DNA from: Candidatus Poribacteria bacterium
GTDB lineage: Bacteria; Poribacteria; WGA-4E; WGA-3G
Direction of reading: 5' to 3'
Assembly: GCA_028824685.1 (NCBI GenBank)
Contig: JAPPCZ010000016.1
Span: 1 to 64,000, forward strand
Length of the DNA: 64,000 nucleotides
The number at the start of each line of letters is the position of its first letter. Within the stretch, counting starts at the first letter, position 1. The position numbers and the translations under genes are program-made. The notes under the pieces are model-generated. The model saw only the letters and a list, made by a program, of their open reading frames with translations. It had not been told where the DNA came from and ran no database searches. Positions 16,920-24,918 of the stretch are shown in pieces.

Positions 16920-17792
16920 CTATCCCCGCCAAGCCGTATCAATGCTGGTATATCCGTGTGTATACTGGTGCAAATGCGGTGGTAAATCTGCTAAGAACTG
17001 CTTGCCTATATCCGGAATCTCCCACGGAATATCAATGTGATGTCTTCGGTCACGAAAACCGATAGCGCACGACAACCGAATTTCGTCAATCTGGTTTGGA
17101 AATGCAGCATGGTATGTGCGATGCGCAAACACAATCATATCACCGGGATTCGTGAAGAGCGGTACACATCCTGGAACATCAAAATCCGCATAAGCCTTCT
17201 CTTCTCCACCTATTTTGTAAAATGAACGTTTATCTGGTGTTAGATTGAACCCTTCTGGCCCCTCCCAATTTTCCACGTGAGAATCCGAAATCACGCACAA
17301 GCCGCCATGTTCCGGACGTGAACCGGTTATGTAAAACCATTTGCCTGATGGCCACATTCCTCGGTTCAACACATCACCAGAATTTTTCGGTGCATCCGTC
17401 GAAAACCCACACCAATCGGTATGCCATGCAACAGGATGAGACCCTGGCATCCGGATAATAGCTGCAGAGCGATGTACAGTCAGTTCATCTGCCCCAATCA
17501 GGTGCCGATGGATTTTCATAAACGGTTCATATTCCAGTAGTTGCCATGCACCTGCACCAGATTCTATCCAAGCATGTCGGGTGCGACTCTGTCCATGCTC
17601 TAATCCTCTGTTTGGGTCTGTACCATTAAAAACGGCTTGTTTCAAACTATCAACCAACGCATCAGGTAGCACATCTTTGATAATCGCAAAGCCGTGTGCC
17701 TCTAAGCATTCGGACATTTGAGGAAGCTGATCAATTTCAAACTCAAAAGTGTATCCCAGTTCAGGTTTTTGGATTTTTAAATAGTGTTCCAT
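16920..17792 (-). CDS. Phytanoyl-CoA dioxygenase (PhyH) family protein
   Basis: A 290-residue Fe(II)/2-oxoglutarate-dependent oxygenase. The metal-binding facial triad is seen as H-x-D in VAWHTDWCGFS and the distal His in FAHRTYHAAF. An Arg in IRLSCAIGFRDRR would bind 2-oxoglutarate. The open frame extends to 17822, but a promoter -10 box covers 17821-17826. ATG 17792 has AGGA about eight bases upstream and is the better start. It is divergent from a second PhyH-family gene at 17992, with a shared intergenic region. Its substrate is unknown; PhyH proteins are expanded in sponge-associated bacteria by my recollection. Confidence 0.85.
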   Translation of the reverse strand: MEHYLKIQKPELGYTFEFEIDQLPQMSECLEAHGFAIIKDVLPDALVDSLKQAVFNGTDPNRGLEHGQSRTRHAWIESGAGAWQLLEYEPFMKIHRHLIGADELTVHRSAAIIRMPGSHPVAWHTDWCGFSTDAPKNSGDVLNRGMWPSGKWFYITGSRPEHGGLCVISDSHVENWEGPEGFNLTPDKRSFYKIGGEEKAYADFDVPGCVPLFTNPGDMIVFAHRTYHAAFPNQIDEIRLSCAIGFRDRRHHIDIPWEIPDIGKQFLADLPPHLHQYTHGYTSIDTAWRG

Positions 17793-17820
17793 AGGAATGT
17801 CCTGAAAGTATTTATCCGGC

Positions 17821-17849
17821 ATTCTATAATACGTTTACCATCATGTCAA
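17821..17849 (-). promoter_or_regulatory. Promoter of the leftward PhyH gene
   Basis: On the minus strand TTGACA (17849-17844) and TAGAAT (17826-17821) are spaced by 17 bases. Transcription would start near 17814, which places the long-frame ATG at 17822 upstream of the transcript. Confidence 0.6.
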
Positions 17850-17870
17850 CGCAAATTTTCTGTTATCCTC

Positions 17871-17899
17871 TTGCACTAATTGCCAACTTTTGTTAAAAT
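17871..17899 (+). promoter_or_regulatory. Promoter of the rightward PhyH gene
   Basis: TTGCAC at 17871-17876 and TAAAAT at 17894-17899 with 17-base spacing. It implies a leader of about 85 bases before ATG 17992. It lies back to back with the leftward promoter at 17821-17849. Confidence 0.5.
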
Positions 17900-17991
17900 A
17901 CAAAATGCCAAATCAATATCATCAAAGATTCCGAAGTAGCACAACTAATTCAACGCATTACACAAGAGACAATTATTGTCGGAGGAAAATA

Positions 17992-18894
17992 ATGGCTGAA
18001 ACCGTATTTGTGGGAGATCACGAAGTCACATTTCCAGGGACGCACCTCGGTGTGCTTCGGGACTGCAACGCCGTACTGGATTCGGCGGAAGGCTTGCATA
18101 ATCAGATAGCGGAAGATGGGTATCTACTCGCTCGCGGCTTGATTGACAAGGACAAAGTAATCGCTGCACGGCGTGCTATTCTTGAATATGCCGAAGGAAA
18201 TGGGAAGGATAACGTATTCAAAGATGGAACCGATATAATGGAAGCAATCGCAGGCGAAGGCAGTCCGGGACGGACGATGGGCGCGCCAGCAGTTACACAT
18301 CATCCCGATGTGTTGTCCGTTTTGGAAGGGGATGAACTCTTCACCTTCTTCCGAAACTTCTTTAGTGGCGATACCCGCACATTTGATTACAAATGGCTCC
18401 GATTTGTTCGTCCTGATGGTTGGTCTGGACCGCATTTTGATTTTGTCTATATGGGCAGAGGATCAAAGCAATTACATACCTGCTGGGTACCATTTGGTGA
18501 TGTGCCTGCAACGATGGGAACACTTACTGTGCTTGTTGGCTCACACAATCTGGATAGTTTTGCGCGTATTCGCGACACTTACGGCAAAACTGATGTGGAT
18601 AAAGACGGTACACCAGGGCATTTCGGACGTGATCCAATGGAAATCAGTGAAAAATACGGTGGGGAGTGGCAGACAGCGGATTTTGAGATGGGTGATGTGA
18701 TTGTCTTTACCATGCACACAATGCACACCTCTACGAAGAATTTATCAGATCGGTGGCGCATCAGTTGTGACATACGATTCCAGCCAGCAGAACATCCAAT
18801 TGATGAGCGGTGGGTCGGAAAAAACCCGATTTCGCACACAGGAAGCCAAAAAATCTCTTTTGAAGAAGCGAAGAAGCAGTGGGGATTGGAATAA
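17992..18894 (+). CDS. Phytanoyl-CoA dioxygenase (PhyH) family protein
   Basis: A 300-residue Fe(II)/2-oxoglutarate oxygenase. H-x-D is in WSGPHFDFVYMG, the distal His in FTMHTMHTSTKN, and the 2-oxoglutarate Arg in RWRISCDIRFQP. GGAGG six bases before ATG 17992 fixes the start; the frame is open further upstream, but it lies over the promoter. The C-terminus is short, with no extra domain. It is only distantly similar to the divergent PhyH gene beside it, so the pair is not a recent duplicate. The substrate is unknown. Confidence 0.87.
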   Translation: MAETVFVGDHEVTFPGTHLGVLRDCNAVLDSAEGLHNQIAEDGYLLARGLIDKDKVIAARRAILEYAEGNGKDNVFKDGTDIMEAIAGEGSPGRTMGAPAVTHHPDVLSVLEGDELFTFFRNFFSGDTRTFDYKWLRFVRPDGWSGPHFDFVYMGRGSKQLHTCWVPFGDVPATMGTLTVLVGSHNLDSFARIRDTYGKTDVDKDGTPGHFGRDPMEISEKYGGEWQTADFEMGDVIVFTMHTMHTSTKNLSDRWRISCDIRFQPAEHPIDERWVGKNPISHTGSQKISFEEAKKQWGLE

Positions 18895-18912
18895 GAGATA
18901 GGATATTTCACC

Positions 18913-18950
18913 GATAGGCGCGGAAACGAGCTGTGCCTATCAAACCATTT
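18913..18950 (+). terminator. Candidate terminator hairpin after the PhyH gene
   Basis: GATAGGC and GCCTATC (7 bp) enclose a 15-base loop, followed by a short T-rich stretch (ATTTTTC). It lies between convergent genes and could serve either strand. The T tract is weak. Confidence 0.45.
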
Positions 18951-18968
18951 TTCTTACCGTTTTATGCT

Positions 18969-19427
18969 TCAAAACCATTCTCTATTGCCGACGACATAAA
19001 TCTGTTCAAATTCTTCATCAGTCTTTACCAAATACAAGATTCCTTCAATAACTCCTATTACACAAACTATGAAATTTGGGATGAATAGAAGAAACACGGT
19101 TATCATAAGTCCAGCGGTATTAATTACTAATAAAATAATACCTGCTTTCTTGTAACCAAGATAGAATTTGTGGATACCGAATGCTCCCAAGAAAATAGCA
19201 AGAAGTCCTGCGAGAATCTTATCTTTTTCTCCTAAAGTCGACCCACCAACAGCTATGTAGATTTCCTTGGCTTGATGGTCTTCGGTAGCAAAATCAACGG
19301 ACATGCCACGTGTTGGGGGACGCTCACTTTTCCAATCAGCGCCGGTAAAATTGTATCGTTCGCCATCGTCTCCTGATATGGCACCAGAGTTAGTCTGAAC
19401 AGAAAAATCAAGAATTTTTCCTTTCAC
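18969..19427 (-). CDS. TM2-domain membrane protein with N-terminal cold-shock/OB-like segment
   Basis: A 152-residue protein with a GTG start preceded by GAGGAG. Residues 1-60 (KGKILDFSV...GAISGDDGERYNFTG...RGMSVDF) look like a cold-shock-type OB fold. Residues 68-130 are a TM2 domain: DKILAGLLAIFLGAFGIHKFYLGYKKAG, given here in part, followed by a second hydrophobic hairpin. TM2 proteins are two-helix inner-membrane proteins of unknown role. The combination of a nucleic-acid-type OB segment with TM2 recurs in bacteria as far as I recall. It is 18 bases downstream of the aminotransferase gene on the same strand and may share its transcript. Confidence 0.8.
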   Translation of the reverse strand: MKGKILDFSVQTNSGAISGDDGERYNFTGADWKSERPPTRGMSVDFATEDHQAKEIYIAVGGSTLGEKDKILAGLLAIFLGAFGIHKFYLGYKKAGIILLVINTAGLMITVFLLFIPNFIVCVIGVIEGILYLVKTDEEFEQIYVVGNREWF

Positions 19428-19445
19428 CGTACATTCTCCTCACAA

Positions 19446-20621
19446 TTAAGTGAACAACGCCCGCCGAATTTGCCGTACTGCTTGCCGAATCCGATCCTCA
19501 TTTTCCACAAGCGCGATGCGGATATAACCTTCACCGTTGTGTCCAAAACCTGCCCCCGGTGAAACACAGACCTCCGCTTCATTTAGAAGTTTCATTGAAA
19601 AGTCTAAAGAGCTGAGATGCTTCCATGCTTCAGGAATCGGTGCCCAGACGAACATTGAAGCTTGTGGTTTCGACACTTTCCAACCGATTCGGTTTAACCC
19701 GTCAACAAGCACATCACGCCGTTTCCAGTAAACCTCTGCATTTTCCATGACCACATCTTCAGGTGTGCGTAGTGCCATAATCGCAGCAATCTGAATGGGT
19801 GGAAAAATTCCGTAGTCGTAATACCCTTTAATGCGTGCAAGTGCCTCAATGATGTCCTGATTTCCCGCTGCAAATCCACATCGCCATCCTGCCATGTTAT
19901 ACGATTTAGACAGCGATATAAATTCAACCCCAACATCTTTTGCGCCCTTTGCCTGCAAGAAACTTGGCGCCTTATATCCGTCAAAAACGATATCCGCATA
20001 AGCCAAATCGTGGATTACCAACATATCTTGTTGTTTAGCGAACTGGACAACCTCTTCAAAGAAATTCAACCCTACCACTGCCCCAGTCGGATTGTGTGGA
20101 AAACTTAATATCAACACCTTTGGCCTCGGCCATATATCGCGTGTAATCTCTGCAAGGGAGGGAACGAAATCGTTTTCCTCAGAGAGTGGGATGCTAACAA
20201 CACTTCCACCTGCAAGCACAACGCTGTACATGTGAATAGGAAAAGTCGGGTTAGGCACCATCGCTAAATCACCATCATCAAGCAGGGCTAAAGCGAGATG
20301 TCCAAGTCCCTCTTTAGTTCCAATGACAGCAATTGCTTCCGCATTCGGGTCAATGTCTACACCGAAACGGCGTTCATAGTGCCAACTCACTTCCCTTCGC
20401 AGATTGTAAATACCACGAGATGCGGAATAACGGTGATTTCGGAGTTCTTGTGCTGCTTCTGTGAGTTTATCAATAATGGGTTGTGGAGTCGGTTGATTTG
20501 GATTTCCCATCCCCAAATCAATAATATCTATTCCCTGTTGCCGCCGTTCATGCGTTAACTGTTTGAGTTTGCCAAACATGTATGGCGGTAACCGATTTAA
20601 GCGTTTTGAAAATATAGTCAT
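19446..20621 (-). CDS. alaC: AlaC-like aminotransferase (class I/II, PLP-dependent)
   Basis: A 391-residue PLP enzyme very close in pattern to E. coli AlaC, a glutamate-pyruvate aminotransferase. Matching segments include RLPPYMFGKL, DLGMGNPNQPTP, VVHDLAYADIVFDG-type text (IHDLAYADIVFDG), and the PLP-lysine region SLSKSYNMAGWRCGFAAGN. KLLNEAEVCVSPGAGFG near the C-terminus also matches. LL-diaminopimelate aminotransferases are related, so the substrate is inferred. It is convergent with the PhyH gene and 18 bases downstream of the sulfatase on the same strand, perhaps as one operon. Confidence 0.85.
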   Translation of the reverse strand: MTIFSKRLNRLPPYMFGKLKQLTHERRQQGIDIIDLGMGNPNQPTPQPIIDKLTEAAQELRNHRYSASRGIYNLRREVSWHYERRFGVDIDPNAEAIAVIGTKEGLGHLALALLDDGDLAMVPNPTFPIHMYSVVLAGGSVVSIPLSEENDFVPSLAEITRDIWPRPKVLILSFPHNPTGAVVGLNFFEEVVQFAKQQDMLVIHDLAYADIVFDGYKAPSFLQAKGAKDVGVEFISLSKSYNMAGWRCGFAAGNQDIIEALARIKGYYDYGIFPPIQIAAIMALRTPEDVVMENAEVYWKRRDVLVDGLNRIGWKVSKPQASMFVWAPIPEAWKHLSSLDFSMKLLNEAEVCVSPGAGFGHNGEGYIRIALVENEDRIRQAVRQIRRALFT

Positions 20622-20639
20622 CTTTTAAGTCCTGATTTA

Positions 20640-22070
20640 TTATTTTATTTTACCATGTTCCCAATATTCCCGCAAACGTTTCCCCCAATTTGATATAATT
20701 CTTTGCGGACCTTGGTGAACAATCTGTTGTCTATTGAGTTGACTTTCTTGAGTTAGAAGTTTTTCTCTGCAAGTCTTAATAACTTCCTGATATTCTGGGG
20801 CATCAGCGAGGTTTTCTGTCTCCCACGGATCATTGTGTTTGTCGAACAACTGCGCAAGTCCAAGCTGCTCGGCATCTGGGCCGGGTGACACAAAATCCTC
20901 CATCGTTTTTGGTTTATATTCTGTAACGTATTTATATTCGTCAGTGACAATCGCGCGTCCCCAATAATTGCTTTCTATGTAAGCATATTCCCGCCAAGAA
21001 ACATCTTTGCCCTCTGCAAGTGGACGGAGGCTCATGCCTTGTACGTCTTCAATTTGGTCAACACCCGCGTAATCACAGATTGTAGGGAATAGGTCTACAC
21101 CAGAGACGAAATGCGTATCATCAAAACGATCTTTTCCTATAGAAATCTCATCTCCTAAGCACGAAATGATGAACGGAACCCTCACGCTCTCCTCATAAAG
21201 CGAAAACTTCTGGAACATCTGATGGCTTCCGCAGGCTTCACCGTGGTCAGCACTAAAGATGATTAAAGTGTTATCATAGAAAGACGTTTGCCGCAGTAGC
21301 GAAAGTGTCCGTCCAATCTCTGCGTCAACTTTTTCAATAAACCTATAATAGTTCCACCTCAAATATCGCCAGTGAAGTTCGTCCCAATTCCGAACCGCTT
21401 TTAAGATACGTGCATGGATAAGCGCGTCATCAACTCTCCTACAAACACGATGTAATACCGTTTCCCGATCATCATAGTCAAAGTTTTCGGGCAGTGGCGG
21501 CAATTCATCTTCCGTCAGAATGCCCTGTTCAATCGGGTTTGGAATGTGTTTTTCCTCATGGTTGTGTAAATATTCGCATACGTCATGTGGATCAACGTAA
21601 CCGATTTGCAGATAGAACGGCTCATTACCATCATAATTCGTTAAGAAATCTGCTACCGCATGCGTAGATGCTGAATCGTAATATGCAGCACCTCCTGCAC
21701 CGATATCGTGTCCTCCGTAATAGAGTACTTCAAAACTTTCGCGTACGTTACTGCCGGGAACATGCCATTTTCCACAATGGTAGACCCTATAACCTCCTGT
21801 CTTAAGAACCTGCCCAATATCAGGAATTTCTGTGTGAAGTTGTCCTCCGTTGAAAGGCACACCTGTTTCGGATGTATATAATCCTGTTGCCCAACTGGAT
21901 CGAGCAGCAGCACACACAGGATCGGTACAGTACGATTTTTTGAAAGATGTTCCGTTTTGATGAAGCAAGTCAATATTAGGGGTGTGGAGATACGGGTTCC
22001 CGTAAGCCGATATGGCATTCCAAGAGTGTTGGTCGGTATTAATGAAGAGTATATTGGGACGTTTGCTCAT
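20640..22070 (-). CDS. Sulfatase (formylglycine-dependent type)
   Basis: A 476-residue type I sulfatase. The FGly signature is C53-A-A-A-R with the following SSWATG, in the C-x-(P/A)-x-R form, so Cys53 would be converted to formylglycine by a maturation enzyme. Metal ligands are visible in FINTDQHS (Asp13) and SADHGEACGSHQ. No signal peptide is seen, so a cytoplasmic enzyme is likely. It overlaps the stop of the upstream gene by four bases (ATGA). Substrates for such enzymes are sulfated sugars or related esters; the actual one is unknown. The SUMF1-domain protein at 45209 does not look like an active maturase. Confidence 0.87.
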   Translation of the reverse strand: MSKRPNILFINTDQHSWNAISAYGNPYLHTPNIDLLHQNGTSFKKSYCTDPVCAAARSSWATGLYTSETGVPFNGGQLHTEIPDIGQVLKTGGYRVYHCGKWHVPGSNVRESFEVLYYGGHDIGAGGAAYYDSASTHAVADFLTNYDGNEPFYLQIGYVDPHDVCEYLHNHEEKHIPNPIEQGILTEDELPPLPENFDYDDRETVLHRVCRRVDDALIHARILKAVRNWDELHWRYLRWNYYRFIEKVDAEIGRTLSLLRQTSFYDNTLIIFSADHGEACGSHQMFQKFSLYEESVRVPFIISCLGDEISIGKDRFDDTHFVSGVDLFPTICDYAGVDQIEDVQGMSLRPLAEGKDVSWREYAYIESNYWGRAIVTDEYKYVTEYKPKTMEDFVSPGPDAEQLGLAQLFDKHNDPWETENLADAPEYQEVIKTCREKLLTQESQLNRQQIVHQGPQRIISNWGKRLREYWEHGKIK

Positions 22071-22870
22071 ACAGAACTCCCTGTCATCTCTGTAAGCACT
22101 AACGTCTCAAAAACACTTGAGACAATAACGATGTTTCCGGTTGCATCAATCCACCAATACGATGGCAGGATACCTGTCCCGTAAAGATAATAGCCATCAA
22201 GAGAAATCGGGGATTGTGTTGAGTCAAGGAAACCGAGTCTATTTTTCGGTCTAAATTGCTCAAGATCATCAAGCAAAGCAATATCTACATCATCGCCCGA
22301 CTCTTTCATCTTTTCAGCAAGTGCGGGAATAACATCAAAAAGTGCCCAATTGCATGTCAGCGGGAGGGAGTTGTCCACTGTCCCTGCAGTAATTTCAGAA
22401 CCGTTAAGACGAAGCACAACTTCTGCGCCTGAGGTGAGATAACCATCCCACGTCAATCTGGAATATGTGTCGCTACAACTGTTTTGTGCATCAACGCGCC
22501 AACTACCGTGGAGGGGACGGTAGCATTCATCCTGACAACGGAATTCAAACCGTAAATCTTCACCACTCGTGGTATTTTGGTATCGGACATTATAGTTCCA
22601 AATATCATTGTTGCGCTTCTGGCGTTCAATAATGGCATTTCCGATACTCAACGTATTTTCTTGTACATTCCGCCCTTGATAACCACGCCAGAAATTCGGT
22701 AATATCTGATAAACATGCTTTATAGAATGATCTTCTTCTGCGTCTGTGTGATGGGTTGTGGATTTTGTGTCATACCCATGCAGCAATTTGATCAGTTCCT
22801 GCGCGAATTCAGGGTTTTGTGCGCCATGATTATAGTCAAACGACCAGTGTAGTGGATAACTATCATCCAT
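22067..22870 (-). CDS. Hypothetical protein translationally coupled to the sulfatase
   Basis: A 267-residue protein I do not recognise. It overlaps the sulfatase start by four bases (ATGA), so the pair is one operon. It has no signal peptide or membrane segment. The composition is rich in Trp, Tyr and Asp, with likely beta strands (LRFEFRCQDECYRPLHGSWRV, given in part; SRLTWDGYLTSGAEVVLRL), suggesting a beta-sandwich or jelly-roll fold such as a carbohydrate-binding or lyase-like module. That is a guess from pattern only. No clear Shine-Dalgarno sequence precedes the ATG. Confidence 0.7.
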   Translation of the reverse strand: MDDSYPLHWSFDYNHGAQNPEFAQELIKLLHGYDTKSTTHHTDAEEDHSIKHVYQILPNFWRGYQGRNVQENTLSIGNAIIERQKRNNDIWNYNVRYQNTTSGEDLRFEFRCQDECYRPLHGSWRVDAQNSCSDTYSRLTWDGYLTSGAEVVLRLNGSEITAGTVDNSLPLTCNWALFDVIPALAEKMKESGDDVDIALLDDLEQFRPKNRLGFLDSTQSPISLDGYYLYGTGILPSYWWIDATGNIVIVSSVFETLVLTEMTGSSV

Positions 22871-22972
22871 GATTTTACGGTAGTTTAATTGTTAAGGGAC
22901 TTGGACATTTTACTTTGTGTGATGTTTTATTATTTCCTGTATATTGGCATTTCCCACGTTATGTTTAGAGAT

Positions 22973-23665
22973 TTATTCTTCCTCCTTAACTAATATCACG
23001 TTCTCAGGTATTTTACCAGATGCGGCTTTATGTGCATATCGTGTAGTTTCGGGTAAACGATAGCCTTGACAACATGCCAATGTTAGCATACGTGCGGAAT
23101 CAAGCGAGATAAGGTGACCGATTGATACATAGACAACACTGACGTTTGTGCGCGTTCGGAGAGCTGCTCCAATAATCTCGTCTTTATCTACAAGGTCTGT
23201 ATAAGCTCCCTTTTCTGTATCCGGTTCAGTGTATTGCCCGCACAACCGAGATTTAGCACAACCAATTGTCGGTATATCCAAAATTAAACCTAAGTGCGAT
23301 GCAAGCCCAAATCGTCTTGGATGTGCAATGCCTTGACCATCTACTATCACAAGGTCTGGTTCTGTTTGCAAACGTGCAAAAGCCACCAAAAGTGGTGGAA
23401 TTTCGCGAAACGAAAGGAATCCAGGAATATACGGAAAATTGACACGACTTTCAGCAACAACACCGTCTATTACTTGCAAATCAGGAAAGTTGAGGACTAC
23501 CACTGATGCAAGAGCAATGTTGTTTTTGAATCCAATATCTACACCCGCGACCGTTTTGATTGTTCTAAACCGGTCTGTCCTGACTACCTGAGTCCGTAAT
23601 TTATTTTGAAAGTGTTTTGCTTCTTCGGGGGTGACGTTCCAAGAATGGAGATTTTGATACTGCAT
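22973..23665 (-). CDS. nfi: Endonuclease V (deoxyinosine 3'-endonuclease)
   Basis: A 230-residue DNA-repair nuclease that nicks DNA 3' to deoxyinosine. Family motifs are clear: AGVDIGFKNN with catalytic Asp43, YIPGFLSFRE, and VDGQGIAHPRRFGLASHLG with the second catalytic Asp near residue 109. The C-terminal RYAHKAA is also typical. Length matches the family. The start ATG at 23665 is the only one near the conserved N-terminus. It stands 102 bases downstream of the hypothetical gene's start side and is probably transcribed alone. Confidence 0.93.
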   Translation of the reverse strand: MQYQNLHSWNVTPEEAKHFQNKLRTQVVRTDRFRTIKTVAGVDIGFKNNIALASVVVLNFPDLQVIDGVVAESRVNFPYIPGFLSFREIPPLLVAFARLQTEPDLVIVDGQGIAHPRRFGLASHLGLILDIPTIGCAKSRLCGQYTEPDTEKGAYTDLVDKDEIIGAALRTRTNVSVVYVSIGHLISLDSARMLTLACCQGYRLPETTRYAHKAASGKIPENVILVKEEE

Positions 23666-23747
23666 TTTCGCTGTTTCATATTCTGCATACTTTCAAAATC
23701 TGGCACACCCGATTGTCTTTGTAGAAGCGGTATTTCAGGTGTCCAGC

Positions 23748-23788
23748 AACGCGTTCCGAAACCTATGTAGTTCGTAACGGAGCGCGTT
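23748..23788. repeat. Imperfect palindrome AACGCGTTCCG...CGGAGCGCGTT
   Basis: An inverted repeat of 11 bases with one mismatch around a 19-base loop, in the gap upstream of nfi. It is flanked by TGTAGAAGCGG, a degenerate form of the TGTAGGAGCG repeat family. Confidence 0.6.
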
Positions 23789-23835
23789 ACCTACCTGTTT
23801 TGATCGCAGTAGATTATATGATAACAGCGACTGCG

Positions 23836-23991
23836 TCAGTTGTCAAGCATTTTTTGTGCTGCTTCTTTAATATTAGCAATTCGAGGCTTGGCGATATGTT
23901 GGACTCCCGCAAAAAAAGCGTTGAGGATTAAGTATCCAGCGCCAATTCCCATCAAGGCACATAAGATACCAAGAAGGATAACATTAAACAT
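23836..23991 (-). CDS. Small membrane protein of 51 residues
   Basis: A short frame preceded by a strong GGAGG eight bases before its ATG. It encodes an N-terminal hydrophobic helix (FNVILLGILCALMGIGAGYL, residues 2-21) and a polar C-terminal helix ending AAQKMLDN. The pattern is a single-pass membrane microprotein with a cytoplasmic tail. Spacing, codon use and lack of rare features support a real gene. The opposite-strand frame across the same bases is less convincing. Function unknown. Confidence 0.6.
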   Translation of the reverse strand: MFNVILLGILCALMGIGAGYLILNAFFAGVQHIAKPRIANIKEAAQKMLDN

Positions 23992-24698
23992 CAATTTTGC
24001 CTCCTGCAAACCCAAATTACGTGAGGTGCTCTACACAAGCATTTTAGTTTTTCTGTCTATGCCGAAGGTTTGCAATTCTTCGGTAGATAGAATTGTAAAC
24101 TAAACGTAATTCATTTATCTATTTTGATTTATATTATGTCCAATTTCTTGCTAACACTATCGCTAACACCTGACTATTATGTCAAAATGTCTAAATTCTT
24201 ACAAAAGTGTTGCAATACTAAACGATTAATCTTTTGCTTGGTTTCAAATCGTTGTAATTTATTGTAAGCAAAAATGATGCCATTTCGAAAATTGGTGAAA
24301 TACATTATGCTAATGATTAGGTTGGAGGTTACCAATTTGATAAGTTTTACCTAATGTATTCCAATAACTGTGCGGTGGGTTATTGAATCTGAATTGTGAA
24401 GCAAGTAATGAAAATATGGTGGGATATTTTGATTAAAGCACAAAAAATGGTTGAAAGGAGGTGTGTCAAAATTGAAACATGCTTATAGACACTTGTTGGT
24501 GAGGACACATTAAAAATAATAATCACCGAATGCCTTACAATAAATACAAGCCTGGGCATTCGGCGACTATGGACAAGACTATTATTATTTTCGCAATTAG
24601 TAGTTGTGGGATTTTGAATTCTTGATTTTTGGGCAAAAATTAATTTTGAAAAAGTGTTATAAATGTAGTCTATAACTATGTTTATAGCACTTTTTAAT
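23992..24698. other. AT-rich non-coding stretch with hairpins
   Basis: No convincing gene. Visible items are an inverted pair AATACATTA/TAATGTATT near 24300 and 24355, a strong ribosome-binding-like AAGGAGG near 24457 that leads only into a 12-codon frame, and the hairpin CCGAATGCC (24526-24534) with GGCATTCGG (24555-24563). This could be decayed mobile DNA next to the IS1595-type transposase. Confidence 0.5.
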
Positions 24699-24795
24699 TT
24701 GACAAATGGTGTTAAAATGTAGTATAATATTAGTAAGTTAATAGGGAGGGGGCAACCTTCCTATGATTGAGAAAAGCGGAGTTGCTTTTTTCTAA
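24699..24795 (+). promoter_or_regulatory. Orphan promoter with tiny frame and terminator-like hairpin
   Basis: TTGACA (24699-24704) and TATAAT (24723-24728) are perfect boxes with 18-base spacing. The predicted transcript contains GGGAGGG, a 10-codon frame starting ATGATTGAG near 24762, and GAAAAGC/GCTTTTTTC at its end, which looks like an intrinsic terminator. It may be a small RNA or a leader to the transposase gene. It is not a family I know. Confidence 0.5.
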
Positions 24796-24824
24796 TTAAA
24801 TATCTTCGTCCTATTATACAATAT

Positions 24825-24882
24825 TGTAAGGCATAAAAGCAAATATAATCATAATACTATACAACTGTAAGGCATAAAAGCA
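24825..24882 (+). repeat. Direct repeat TGTAAGGCATAAAAGCA, two copies
   Basis: The 17-base word occurs at 24825-24841 and 24866-24882, 41 bases apart. The second copy lies just before the transposase ribosome-binding site. I could not find its reverse complement downstream of the transposase, so it is not proven to be a terminal repeat. Confidence 0.7.
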
Positions 24883-24918
24883 GCTCCTTTGAAATGTATA
24901 TTTCTTAGGAGTTTTTTA

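Noticed and set aside
23840..24103. 87-codon plus-strand frame
   Set aside because: It is opposite the small membrane gene at 23836-23991, which has a far better ribosome-binding site.
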